Shown here one piece after another: positions 44,534-55,431 of a stretch of DNA of 64,000 nt. The stretch spans positions 219,819 through 283,818 of the forward strand of contig JAHLKH010000006.1 in assembly GCA_025526915.1 (NCBI GenBank), written 5' to 3'. Made by a program: the position numbers and the translations under genes. This stretch comes from Entophlyctis helioformis. Its lineage: Eukaryota; Chytridiomycota; Chytridiomycetes; Chytridiales; Chytriomycetaceae. Numbering within the stretch: position 1 is the first letter of the stretch; each line of letters starts with the position of its first letter. The notes beneath the pieces were generated by a model. That model was not told the DNA's origin. It did not search any database and was given only the letters and a program-made list of their open reading frames with translations.

Positions 44534-46132
44534 CTATTCTCCCCTGTCCAAATTGTTTCGTCGTTCAGAGTAAAGCTGTTGTTCCTGCTGCGTCTGCGTC
44601 TCGTCTTCCTCGTCTGTGCTCGTCCCTTGTTGTTGTCGTTGATCTCGATCCTGCTCTTGCTCCTGATCGTGATTGTGACCGGGTTGTTGTGCTTGCCGCG
44701 ACTCTTGCTTGACGCCAGAGCCAGCACCTTGCCCAACGCTCGTTGCAACACCGTCTGCAGCCGTGACATGCCATGCATAGTCCTGGTCGGAATCCGTGCG
44801 TGCCGCGTACTGCGCCAGCAGGTTGTCGATGCTGGTCCGCTTGGGCGACGACAGGATGGACGATGGCAGGCTGACCACAGGGACAGACTCGTGCGGCGAG
44901 CTGGCAAACGACGCTCCGCTGGTTTGGTTGGCCATCCCGCCGCGACCACCCCCGCGACCGCCACGGCCCGATCGCCCTCTGCTGCCTGCTCCTGCCTTGG
45001 CGCGTCTGTGGTCGCTCCCTTCGCCCTTGCTGCCATCTTGGTGCTCGCACTCTGCGTCCAAATGCCCCGACAACTTGCCGCGCTTCAAATGATACACTGC
45101 GAGCCACGCAGAGAGCAGCCAGCCAGCAGTCAGATCCCAGATCCCCCATGCCACAGGACTGCAGCAAGATACGCAAACCAAAAACTCACTCAGGCCGTTA
45201 CTCGTCTTGTATGATCGCCCACATCCAGCATGCGGACACACGAACCGCCGCTCTTCGCTCACAATGACCGTGCCCGTGACTGTGATGGTCGTGATGTCTG
45301 CCGATGCTGCCAGTCGCCCATTGCCTCGTCGCACCCGGCCGCCAGCCGTTTGAGAGCACGGTACATGCGCCGTCTCGAGATGGTATGCTGTCCCCAATCG
45401 CATTCAGTCAGTCGGACGATCCATCGATCCATCGATCCATCCAGTGGTCAGGCCGTCAGTCGCACAGCATGCCCCGCTGAGCCACAGAAACGTACCCAAG
45501 CCACCTGGGTTCCGATAGCTCTTGCTGCAGTTGGCGACGGTGCACCAGAACGGCCGGTCCGCGCTCGCTCCCGCCGCTCCTTTGACAGGCGTCGCCGGAC
45601 CCGGTGCACCATCGCCTTGAGCAGCCGGCGCATCGGCAGCAGACGACGATGCATCAACGGCCACCAACTCAGCAGCAGCAGCAGCCGGCATCGGCGGCGC
45701 AGACTCGTGCGACCCATGGTGGTGCGCAATCAGCCCGTTGAGCCGGTGGTAGCGTCTGTGGCAGCGGTTGCATCCAAACGGCCGCACTTCGAGTGGCGAG
45801 AAATGCCCAAACGATGAAATGGCTCGGTCTAGCCCTTCGTCCTCGACGCTGCGCAGCGTGCCTGCTGTTGCTGCCGTCGCCGTCGCTGCCGTTGTGCTGG
45901 TCGTTGTCGTCGTGCTGGTCGTTGTGCTGTTGGCCGCGGTGGCTGCGGCGCTTGCGGGCAAGGCCAACAGTGCTTGCGGCTGCGATGGTGGCGTTGCTGG
46001 CGCGGAATGCATGCTCGGCGTCGATGCGGCAGTGTCGGCGAGTGTGTCCAGGCCGTTCATGTGCTCGTATCTGCTCGCTGCGGTGCTGCCCATCGCTGTC
46101 TGCTCGCTGCGATGGCTGCCGGCGACTTGCAT
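44534..46132 (-). CDS. SFP1-like C2H2 zinc-finger protein
   Basis: Minus-strand exons 46132-45496, 45387-45190 and 45096-44534 join in phase to 465 residues. Three zinc-finger-like units: FGCNRCHRRYHRLNGLIAHH near residue 119, FWCTVANCSKSYRNPGGLAY with HLETAH near 198-222, and FVCPHAGCGRSYKTSNGLMY with HLKRG near 261. The C-x4-C plus (S/R)Y-(K/R)N-x-x-GL-x-YH pattern is that of SFP1-type fingers, regulators of ribosome biogenesis in yeasts. Flanks are Ala/Thr-rich; an Arg/Gly-rich patch (RGRSGRGGRGGGRGG) and a Gln/Asp-rich C-terminus follow. Start chosen as first ATG; one at 46069 is also possible. Confidence 0.82.
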
Positions 46133-46979
46133 GCTCGCTCTGTCAAGAAAAAAAAAACGCACGGGCCACTGTTGTTCACGATTTTTTTTTTTTTTTTTTT
46201 GGCGTTCAATCTCGCTTGGCGATTGGCGATTGGCGATTTCAAAGAGCGTGAGACACGCTCACACATGCATCCCTGAGTGCCGTCTGCAGACGCTGCTGCG
46301 TATAAAGAGCCGGCTGTGTCGCATGGTCGCCATCGGCCAGCTGGCCAGTGGTGCGAATTCACACTCGGGGAATGGGATTTGGGGCTCTTGTCATGGACGA
46401 CGAGATGTCCATGTCTCTGCTGCATGTGAAGTGCAGCAGGATGAGACATGGCTGTGTCTTCCGGCTTGTGTTGCATCTGCACTACAAGCGGTTGCGCACG
46501 GCATCGAACGTGAGGCGGCGTGCCATCAACAGGAGCATGCCAAACGACGCACCGCTCCAGCCGCTCGTCAAAGAGGAGTGGGCCAATGACAACCTTCCGA
46601 TTCTCACCATGCATCGCTGGGTGCCAGACAACGAGCCCCAGGCGGATGTTGGCGAGCTGCCACCGCCTAACCTGTTTCCGAGGACCAAGACAGCGATCAT
46701 TGGTTTCACAAGAGTCGAATGTCTTTGGCTTGCTGACTGGCACTTGACGACCATCAACATACATCCAATTGTCTTTGCAATGGATGGGAATGCCCAGGCT
46801 TTTAAAGCTGATTGCTTGGTCCACTGGACAGAGAGTGAGAATGCATGCAAGGTGTTCATGAGATCAGACGGGACCAGACTGCCTGCTCTATGGCGAGTGG
46901 GGAAATGCAACTGCGCAAGTGGTATGCGCTGCATGCTGCAAAGCACACGGGTCTCCTGCAACAGTCTGACGGACGACTA
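46133..46979. other. Intergenic region with two homopolymer tracts
   Basis: An A run (46148-46157) and an 18-base T run (about 46183-46200) lie upstream of the SFP1-like gene and could nucleate a nucleosome-free promoter. Beyond that, open frames exist on both strands up to the Ty3 LTR remnant but none shows family motifs. Confidence 0.45.
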
Positions 46980-47117
46980 TTGTTGGTACAATAAAGCTGG
47001 ATGCATGAGCAATGCTCGTCAGATGGTGCTTGGTGCACAAGGCGACGACTGGGGCAAGCCGCCTTGTGGTCTGTCAGGGGGTGCACGCGTGGCATGCAAT
47101 CATGGCTGACTTTTACA
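46980..47117 (-). mobile_element. 3' LTR remnant of Ty3/gypsy copy A
   Basis: Immediately beyond the polypurine tract AAGGGGGG (minus strand, 47126-47119) the sequence starts TGTAAAAGTCAGCC. It matches the equivalent position of copy B for about 135 bp (shared ttggtgcacaaggcgacga and gcacgcgtggcatgcaat on the plus strand). The far LTR boundary and a partner LTR were not found. Confidence 0.65.
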
Positions 47118-48790
47118 GCCCCCCTTGGTAAAGGATCCTGCAGAGATCAATCGGCACAGACAGAGAAGGAAGCCACGTTCACGTCCAGTGCATTCACAGC
47201 GTGGTGGCGACTGATGCGGACTGGCGGTGGTGCTGGGAGGGCAGCGAGGTACTGGTCCAGCAGATCAGGTGCAGTCTCGCGCAGCTCGGCCTCTGAGCGG
47301 TACTCGTTGTGGTGCGGGCCGTAACCGAGGTACGAGACCACAAAGGAGCGGTGGCCATTGCGAGCGACCTTGTGTCCAACAATCGCGTCAATCTCCCATT
47401 CAGCTGCTGCAGGGTCATCAGCAAAGGCGACTGCAGGCGGCTGAGCAGGCAGTGGCCGGCCTGGGAAGGCGGTGGCCGGATCGCGGTACGGCTTCAGCAG
47501 ACGGACATGGAACCACGGATCCAGACGCTGCATGGTTGGATGCAGAGCCAGCTTGCAGTTGAGACCATCCAGTGCGGCGTTGACCTCTGTGATCGGGAAT
47601 GGACCCAGCCAGTTGGGCAGGAACGCATTGGGGCGATGCGTGTCGGTGGGCCACACAATGCCGGCGGCTTGCAGCATGACCATGTCGCCGACAGCGAAGG
47701 CAGGAGCATCATGGCAGTGGCTATTGGCGTTGCGCTTCTGCTGTTCTTGAGCCTTGGTCAGGTTGGCTGTGGCATCCACGCGAGCCTTGTCAATGGCAGC
47801 GAGCAGGTCGCGGACAGCAGGCGGCGACGATGCTGCAGGCTCGTGTGGCAGCGTGTGAGGCTCGAGACCAAAGGCGAGAAAGTACGGAGCATAGCCAGTT
47901 GATGCACTTGGAGCAGAGTTGAGGGCATGGACAGCCGCATCAAGCATGTGCTACCAGTTGCTGCCGCGGTGGTTGGCGTGCTTGGACAGCAGGTCCTTGA
48001 GCGTGCGGATGGTGCGTTCGGACTGGCCGTCGGTCTCCTGGTGGCGAGCCGTTGGCGTGACCCGCTCAATGTCCAGCGTCGCACAGAGCGCCGTCCAGAA
48101 GGCAGACAGGAAGCGAGCGTCGTGGCCCGAGACAATAGACGACGGCAGGCCGTGGCCAGCGAGCACGCATCGGTTGAGGAACAGAGCGGCAAGATCCTCG
48201 GCAGTCGCATCGCGTCGCGTCGGCACGCACTTGACAAGCTTTGTCAGGCGATCCACAACCACAAACAGAGCGTCGTTGCCCTCGGCCGACATGGGCAGCA
48301 AGGCAATGTCGCACGCCACAGACTGGAAGCGGTCCGCAGGGATGGGCAGCGGGTGCAGCAGACCGGCAGGAGCCTGCGTCGACGAGTTGAACCGCTGACA
48401 GGCGTCGCACGAGCCACCAAAGCGGCCGACCGACGCAGCCATGTCTGGCCAGTAGTAGTGCGCACGCAGACGGCGAACAGTGCGGGCGTGTCCCTGGTGG
48501 CCGGCATGAGGCGGCTCGTGGGCCAAGGTGAGCAGGTCGGTGCGCGCTTGACCGTCTGGGATGTACATGCGGCCCTCGTAGTACCACAGGCCGTCGACCA
48601 GCTCGAGCTTGGCGGCCAACAGACGCTCGTGCAGAGCAGCACCAGCAGGATCGGCCTTCCAGCGAGCGACGTTGAGCAGGAACGGGTCGGCAGCCAACAT
48701 CGAACAGATGCGAGCAGCGATGCCAGATGCGATCGTCGTTAGGGCAGACACACTGGCAGTCGAGAGGCAGCGGCAGCAGCATGTCTGGCA
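47118..48790 (-). mobile_element. Ty3/gypsy copy A: integrase and chromodomain-like region, inactivated
   Basis: Minus-strand pol fragment: end of RNase H, the integrase zinc-binding HHCC module (HEPPHAGH ... CDACQRF), the DDE core, the GPF-containing C-terminal domain (NWLGPFPITEVN) and a divergent chromodomain-like end (WEIDAIVGHKVARNGH). It is broken by an in-frame TAG at 47950-47948, where copies B and C have Glu. The second acidic site reads IVSGHDARF instead of IVSDRDARF, losing the catalytic Asp. The 5' part (gag, protease, RT) is absent; similarity to copy B fades near 48790. Confidence 0.85.
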
Positions 48791-50113
48791 GCAAGACGGT
48801 GCTGGATCTCATCGTCAAGCCGCTCCTTCATTGTCGCTGTGGACTGTGCCATGCGACGGTCGCGATGTAGTGGCCAGCTTGGAGAGACCGAGTCGATGGA
48901 ACTCGCGCTGTCCTTCTCGAGCCGGCACACAAGCACCATCGCACAGTCTGCATGAGCAGCATGGAACCACTGGCCAAACAGCGCTCACAGCGACCACTTG
49001 GATGGCGAGAGAGGACACCATCTCAACCAGATCAGCGTGCTGGTCTGCATTGGAGCCTTTGACGATGCTGTGGATGGCTGGCGTGGCTGCTCTGCGAGTG
49101 GCGTGCAGTCAGGACAAGCGGCCGAGTGCAAGTGCGAGCAGCGCCATCAGCAGGGCGACCGTCTCTGCTGCTGTGTCTTGGTTGATAGAGGACCGCAATG
49201 GTCAATGAAGGGCTGGTTGAGCGATACACTGCACTCACAGACACGCCTGGATGCAGCTTGGTGCACCGAGACTGAGCGAGCACACACGGCCATGACTGTC
49301 TGCTGCTGGCTGTGATCGAGTGGCTGGCTGTCACTGCAACGCGAAGGTGGTCCATAGGGACGCTGTTGCCCATACTCGCAGCCAGGCATCCATCCAGCGA
49401 CGCCATGCCGCTGGCTGGCACACACTGCCAGCGAGTGCAGCCTGTGTGTGTCGATGGCGTCCATCCAATGAGCGGCGTATCCCCAATCACCGCATGCACC
49501 GGACTGATTGTCCGCAGATGGGATGCCCCGACCAAGCAAGGCCGACGCAGTGCCGCGGCTAAGGCCCCATGTCACATGCGACCTGCATCGCCATCCCATC
49601 ACTTGCGGCCAACTTTGAGCAAAACTGCACTCGACTCGGCAGGAACGGCAACGGCGACAGCTGCTACTGCTGCTGTTGCTGTGAGTGAGCGACTACCATG
49701 AGACGCTGGCCAGCACACACCAACAGACCACATCGTCCCGGCAAGCCCAAACACTCCCATGTGTGTGCACACTGCCTGCTGTCTGCAGCCTTGAACGCCG
49801 CATCCAATATCGCGCGTTTTGGATGAAAACGCCTTCACACGACCGACGGCAGGGCATCAACGGCAGGGCAGCGAGCGCCGACATTTGCGGCATGCAGACG
49901 CAAGCACAAGTGCCTCGCCGTCGTCATCCACACCCCTCGCAGCATGAGCCCATTCCTGCAGGCGGCACATTTTGCTGCTCCGCAGTGCAAACCTGCCAGC
50001 CAACCGGGTTCTGATGCATGGTTGCAGCGGCCTCTCTCATTTAAGGCGGGCTGTTCCCCGCTCACTTTCCATCACCATCAACATCAAGTGAACCAAAGGA
50101 TCCCCTCGACGGC
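48791..50113. other. Intergenic region, nothing recognised
   Basis: About 1.3 kb with only short open frames on either strand. A taaggcgggctgttccccgc segment lies shortly before the LRR gene. The signal-peptide exon of the LRR gene may lie at the 3' end of this interval. Confidence 0.4.
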
Positions 50114-53100
50114 ATGTCCACGCCTTCGCTTCTCCAGCAGGACTGCGCTGTCCTTCAGAAGCTCTGGCCAGTCACGTTCCCCAAGGGCCAGAGCTGCTGT
50201 GGCAACAAGGTCAACGCAAACGCAATCTGCAGCAATGACCGTATCACTAAGCTGTACGTCTTTGCTCCTCCACTGTGCCATGTGTCACACCAAGCCAACT
50301 GACGCCGCTCACTCTACTTTGCCTGCTTCTACTCTGCGTCCCACCTCTGCATTCCAAACGCTGTCATCGACGTCTTCTTCGTCTGTCGCTCGTCCCCTTG
50401 TGCACCATGGCTTGACTGAATATCGCCCACGCCTACTATGACTCTTTACAACCACAGCTCGGTGTATAATGGTGCTGGCAGGACGACCAACAACATATTC
50501 CCGAAAGAACTCGCTTCTCTGACTGGTCTGACAAAACTGTAAGTGCCACTGTCGACAAGATGCACTTGCCGCCATCCTTGCTAACCGTCCAAGCCATGAT
50601 AATGCCATGAACGACTCTGAACAGCGATCTTTTCAACAATACCTACACCTCAATTGCCGACAACGTCTTTGCCAATATGACTGCGCTTACTGAGCTGTAT
50701 GTTACTGTGCTGGTGTCGCTTTGCACTTGCTTTCAGATCATGCTGACATGGATCTGTCTGGCTCTGCTCCACATCTCACAGCTACCTTCGTCAAAACAAC
50801 TTTGGTGGAAAGCCCATCCCATCGTCCATTGGCAACCTGACGAGTCTCACCGATTTGTAAGTTGCAGTGTGTGCTGGCGTTGTTCCTACTTCCAACGACA
50901 GCAATCTCGTATTGACGCAAGCAATTGCCACCTGTCCCTCGCGCATCTCTCGACTTCCTTTCGTGGCCTGCACACATCGTCGACTTGCAATGATACACCA
51001 CTGAAGGCGTCTCACATCCTGTGGCTTTGGTGGTGAGATCCCTCGCAGGCTTGAGAAGCTGACCAAAATTCAAATTCTGTAAGTCACAGTCTTGACATGT
51101 TGCTCTGGAACTTGTGCAACGGCTTGCAGTGCTGAAACCATTGCCATGGACAGCAACCTCTCGAGCAACAAACTCAAGGGAAAAATCCCTTCGTGGATCA
51201 ATAACCTCAAGAGTCTTACCACCTTGTAAGTCACACTTTTTCAATCATTGCCATTCCTTCACGCGATCGGCTGACATACTCTGACGCCTCTTATCTGTTG
51301 GCGTTTCAATCCAACAGGTTTTTCAGTGAAAACCGACTGCTCACTGGCCCGCTTCCAAGGCTTGCCAATGCTGGACTCTATTGCAATTGTCAAAACACAA
51401 AAGTTTGTGTCCCTGATGGGCACAAGGGCAAAGACTGCCTCATCACGGCCAAGTGTATGTTGCCATGTTGGATATACGAGCGTTGTGGATCTGTGCATTG
51501 ACTGACACGCGTTATGGTTGCTGTTGAAGGCAATGTGCCAACGACCACTGTGACTTCCACTAGAACCACTATAACCACGACGACCACGACGACTGAGGCT
51601 CCAACCACGACCACGACGACTGAAGCTTCCACTGAGACATCTACAACGACCGCGTCTGCTACCTCTGCTTCTGCCGATCCGCTGTTCCTGAGGCGACGAC
51701 GACCGATGCTGCTACCTCTGCTTCTGCCGATCCCGCTGTTTCTGAGGTGACCACGACCGATGCTGCTACCTCTGCTTCGCCGATCCGCTGTTCTGAGGTG
51801 ACCACGACCGATGCTGCTACCTCTGCTTCTGCCGAGGCTACTGGCTCTGAGGCGACGACGACCGATGCTGCTACCTCTGCTTCTGCCGATCCCGCTGTTC
51901 CTGAGGCGACGACGACCGATGCTGCTGCCTCTGCTTCTGCCGATCCCGCTGTTCCTGAGGCGACGACGACCGATGCTGCTACCTCTGCTTCTGCCGATCC
52001 CGCTGTTCCTGAGGCGACGACGACCGATGCTGCTGCCTCTGCTTCTGCCGATCCCGCTGTTCCTGAGGCGACGACGACCGATGCTGCTACCTCTGCTTCT
52101 GCCGATCCCGCTGTTCCTGAGGCGACGACGACCGATGCTGCTGCCTCTGCTTCTGCCGATCCCGCTGTTCCTGAGGCGACGACGACCGATGCTGCTACCT
52201 CTGCTTCTGCCGATCCCGCTGTTCCTGAGGCGACGACGACCGATGCTGCTGCCTCTGCTTCTGCCGATCCCGCTGTTCCTGAGGCGACGACGACCGATGC
52301 TGCTGCCTCTGCTTCTGCCGATCCCGCTGTTCCTGAGGCGACGACGACCGATGCTGCTACCTCTGCTTCTGCCGAGCCCCTGTTCCTGAGGCGACGACGA
52401 CCGATGCTGCTGCCTCTGCTTCTGCCGATCCCGCTGTTCCTGAGGCGACGACGACCGATGCTGCTGCCTCTGCTTCTGCCGATCCCGCTGTTCCTGAGGC
52501 GACGACGACCGATGCTGCTACCTCTGCTTCTGCCGAGGCTACTGGCTCTGAGGCGACGACGACCGATGCTGCTACCTCTGCTTCTGCCGATCCCGCTGTT
52601 CCTGAGGCGACGACGACCGATGCTGCTACCTCTGCTTCTGCCGATCCCGCTGTTCCTGAGGCGACGACGACCGATGCTGCTACCTCTGCTTCTGCCGAGG
52701 CTACTGGCTCTGAGGTGACCACGACCGATGCTGCTACCTCTGCTTCTGCCGATCCCGCTGTTCCTGAGGCGACGACGACCGATGCTGCTACCTCTGCTTC
52801 TGCCGAGGCTACTGGCTCTGAGGCGACGACGACCGATGCTGCTACCTCTGCTTCTGCCGAGGCTACTGGCTCTGAGGCGACGACGACCGATGCTGCTACC
52901 TCTGCTTCTGCCGAGGCTACTGGCTCTGAGGCGACGACGACCGATGCTGCTACCTCTGCTTCTGCCGAGGCTACTGGCTCTGAGGCGACGACGACCGATG
53001 CTGCTACCTCTGCTTCTGCCGACCCTGCCTGAGGCGACGACGACCGATGCTGCTACCTCTGCTTCTGCCGATCCCGCTGTTCCTGAGGCGACCGACGACC

Positions 53101-53721
53101 GCGTGCTGCTACCTCTGCTTCTGCCGAGCCCCCTGTTCTGAGGCGACCACGGCCGCGTCTGCCCCACCAACTCCGCGACTGCGACTGCAACCAACTCCGA
53201 GTCTGCTGCCATGCATGACTACGACCACCGTCCGAGCTGTTGCTCCTTCCGCGACCGCATCTGAGGCTGCATCCCGACCACTGCTGTCTGTTGTTGTTCC
53301 TGAGACGACCACGACCGCGTCTGCTGCCTCTGCCACTGCCGGACCCGCTGTTCCTGCTTCGACGACCGTGCCTGCCGTGCCTGCCGTCTCGACCACCGCT
53401 GCTCCTGCTGCGAAGACCACCACGACCGTCGTGCCCGTCGTCGTTGTGGTCATCACAACCACTGTCGCACCTGTCACTGTTGTTCCTGGTGCCACGACGA
53501 CCGTTGCTGCTGTGTACGGCCAGCCATCTGCCGCTCCGTCGCCCTCTCCCTCTGGCGGTGCCTCCATCTACGGCACCGGCGACCTGCCTGCTGGCGAGAT
53601 CTACACCAAGCACCCGCTACCTGGTGGTGGCGACGAGCCCATCTACAGCGGTGCTGCTGCCATGGCTGCCTCGGTCGTGTCGGTCGTTGCTGCTCTCCTC
53701 GCTCCTCTCGCCCTCTTCTGA
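50114..53721 (+). CDS. LRR-mucin surface glycoprotein with probable GPI anchor
   Basis: Plant-type leucine-rich repeats split by many small introns, each exon ending in a split Leu codon (CT|gtaagt ... ag|C). The N-terminal cap QQDCAVLQKLWPVTF with a CC motif precedes repeats such as LASLTGLTKL, IPSSIGNLTSLTDL, LSSNKLKGKIPSWINNLKSL and LTGPLPRLAN, then a Cys-rich cap (YCNCQNTKVCVPDG). From about 51540 comes a Thr-rich then Ala/Thr/Ser repeat domain (54-bp units, frame-shifted in places), a Thr/Val/Ala-rich stalk, and a C-terminus SGAAAMAASVVSVVAALLAPLALF-type hydrophobic tail (shown here only in outline), as GPI signals have. Role inferred: cell-surface adhesion or recognition. A signal peptide is not visible in the first exon and could lie upstream. 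One repeat near 50900-51020 is poorly resolved. Confidence 0.72.
51650..53085 (+). repeat. 54-bp coding minisatellite, about 26 units, two alternating variants
   Basis: Tandem 54-bp (18-codon) units. The constant part encodes ATTTDAATSASA, preceded by either DPAVPE (gatcccgctgttcctgag) or EATGSE (gaggctactggctctgag). The array begins with the DPAVPE type and ends with a run of five EATGSE units near 52800-53020. Single-base C losses (ccgatccgctg for ccgatcccgctg, at about 51678 and 51783, and others) shift the frame. All plus frames and a long minus frame stay open because of the repeat. Confidence 0.9.
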
Positions 53722-54581
53722 TCTGCCTTTGTGATGCGTCTGCAAAGCGCGATCTGTCCGTTTCCTTTCTTCTCATGCTCTCATCCACCAACCAAGCCAC
53801 ACAAGATGGCGCTCTCATCCACCAAGACTGCAACAACAACAGCAGCTACAACAAGACTGACACAACAGCCAATAAAACCGGATGGTCTCCATCCACCAAA
53901 ACCCACAACCACCGACTTGCTTTGGTCTCGTAGCCCCCAGTCCACAGCGATCCTCAACGCTCGCTCACCAGCACCTTGTCCTTCCAACGCGCCATCTCAA
54001 GATTGTCCATGAGGCTGCGAGCGTCGTCCGTGCTGCTCTTGCCGCCGCTGTGAGGCTCTCGTGCTGCCAGTGCCAACAAGAGCAGAAGCAGCAGCAGCAC
54101 CGGCAACCATGCACACCAACACTGCTCAGAGACCCGCCTCACTGCGACCCACTGACGCTGAGCTGACCGTCCATGGCAGCCACCAAAGCCGCTGCTTCTG
54201 CAACTGCTGCTGCTGAGCAGTGTCTGCATCGCAGGCTCTTGGTGCTTGCCAGACTGCGCTGCTGCTGCTGCCCAACTGCTCCATGTCAGCATCGGCTTCT
54301 CTCGCTCATCGCCAGCCGCATCCACTGCAGCAGCCGTGCCTGCCAGGTCCCGCCTGTCTGCTCGTCTGTCTCACGCCGTGCCAGCATCGCACACACGCGC
54401 AGCTCGACAGCATTCGCGTCTCTGACTGCCGCGTTTCCAGCCGTGTCTGCATCTGCGTCTGCGTCTGCCTCTGCGTCGATTCTCGCCGTCTTATGCTGCC
54501 GTTGCTCCAACTGGTCGCCCTCGCTGCTGCCATCGCCATCAGCATCCAACCGCTCACGCAGCGACCTGACTTGGCACTCAG
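53722..54581. other. Interval after the LRR-mucin gene, no supported gene
   Basis: Ser/Ala/Thr-codon-rich sequence with short open frames on both strands. One minus-strand frame (54325-53954) has a Leu run that could span a membrane, but nothing distinguishes it from composition. Confidence 0.35.
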
Positions 54582-55264
54582 ATGCTGCCTCTTCATCAGC
54601 TGCAGTCGCCACAACCACACCAGCATCCAACACGCCGCCCTCTCGCTCTCAGAAACGATCGCTGCATGCGTCCATGCCTGCCGTTGTTGCCACTGCACCA
54701 CGATCTGCTCTGCTTCCCAAGCACACAGGCGAACGCGCAGACAACAGGCACGGCAGAGTCCAATGCAAGCACACCGACCCTGACTCCTGTCACTCCTGTC
54801 TCCGAGTCCGTGTCACTGTCCATGTCGGATTCAGAGCCAGAAGCAAGCCACGATGCAAACGAGTTGACTCAAGATGAGCTGCTGGATGGCTGGACATCGC
54901 AGGGCAAGGGCACAGCCACGTCACAACGCGCTCAAGGGTTGAGCTGGATGGCGGTAGAGATGGCGGCGATCTGGGCTGCATCGATCGAGCCAGACGGCAG
55001 CCGCATTCTCAAAGAGACGGCTTGTTTGTGGACACGGGCAGCTACGAGACAGATGGAGAGGGAGAGGCAGATGGAGAGCCGACGAGTGCAACGGCCATGA
55101 TGCCTGCAGAGGGAGGAGTGCCAGCAAGTGCAGGGACACGGGCACATGGCGACGGGTTCGCCGAAGGCGAGCGATGGCTGCTGCAGTGGACGGCCGGCGG
55201 GATCAGTCTCGTGCTTGTGTGTGGACTGCCGGCCATCTGGTTGCTTGTGCCAGACCCTGCGTGA
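54582..55264 (+). CDS. Hypothetical protein with C-terminal membrane segment, frame break
   Basis: Two consecutive plus-strand frames read as one acidic protein: TLTPVTPVSESVSLSMSDSE, then DANELTQDELLDGWTSQGK, GLSWMAVEMAAIWAASIEPD, and, after a one-base frame change near 55010, DGLFVDTGSYETDGEGEAD and a terminal hydrophobic LLQWTAGGISLVLVCGLPAI. The continuity of composition suggests a real tail-anchored or secreted protein. No family recognised and the start is uncertain. Confidence 0.35.
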
Positions 55265-55296
55265 CCATGTTAAGCATACATGGCGTTCATTGACAT

Positions 55297-55431
55297 AGCT
55301 TGCAGTAATAAAGACACGTGCATGAGCAGTACCTGACGGACGGTGGTTGGTGCACAAGGCGACGACTGGGGCAAGCGCCTTGTGGTCTGCAGGAGTGCAC
55401 GCGTGGCATGCAATCGTGGCTGACTGTTACA
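55297..55431 (-). mobile_element. 3' LTR remnant of Ty3/gypsy copy B
   Basis: Directly follows the polypurine tract (minus strand 55440-55433) and starts TGTAACAGTCAGCC; homologous to the copy A remnant at 46980-47117. No second LTR was seen upstream of the element. Confidence 0.65.

Noticed and set aside
46371..47109. Plus-strand open frame with Met starts, and an overlapping minus frame
   Set aside because: Its C-terminal part overlaps the copy A LTR remnant, both strands are open and no motif is recognisable.
51659..53212. 517-residue open frame on the minus strand, Arg/Ser/Gly then Ala/Val/Ser-rich
   Set aside because: Antisense of the 54-bp minisatellite; the repeat contains no stop in this frame, so length is not evidence of coding.
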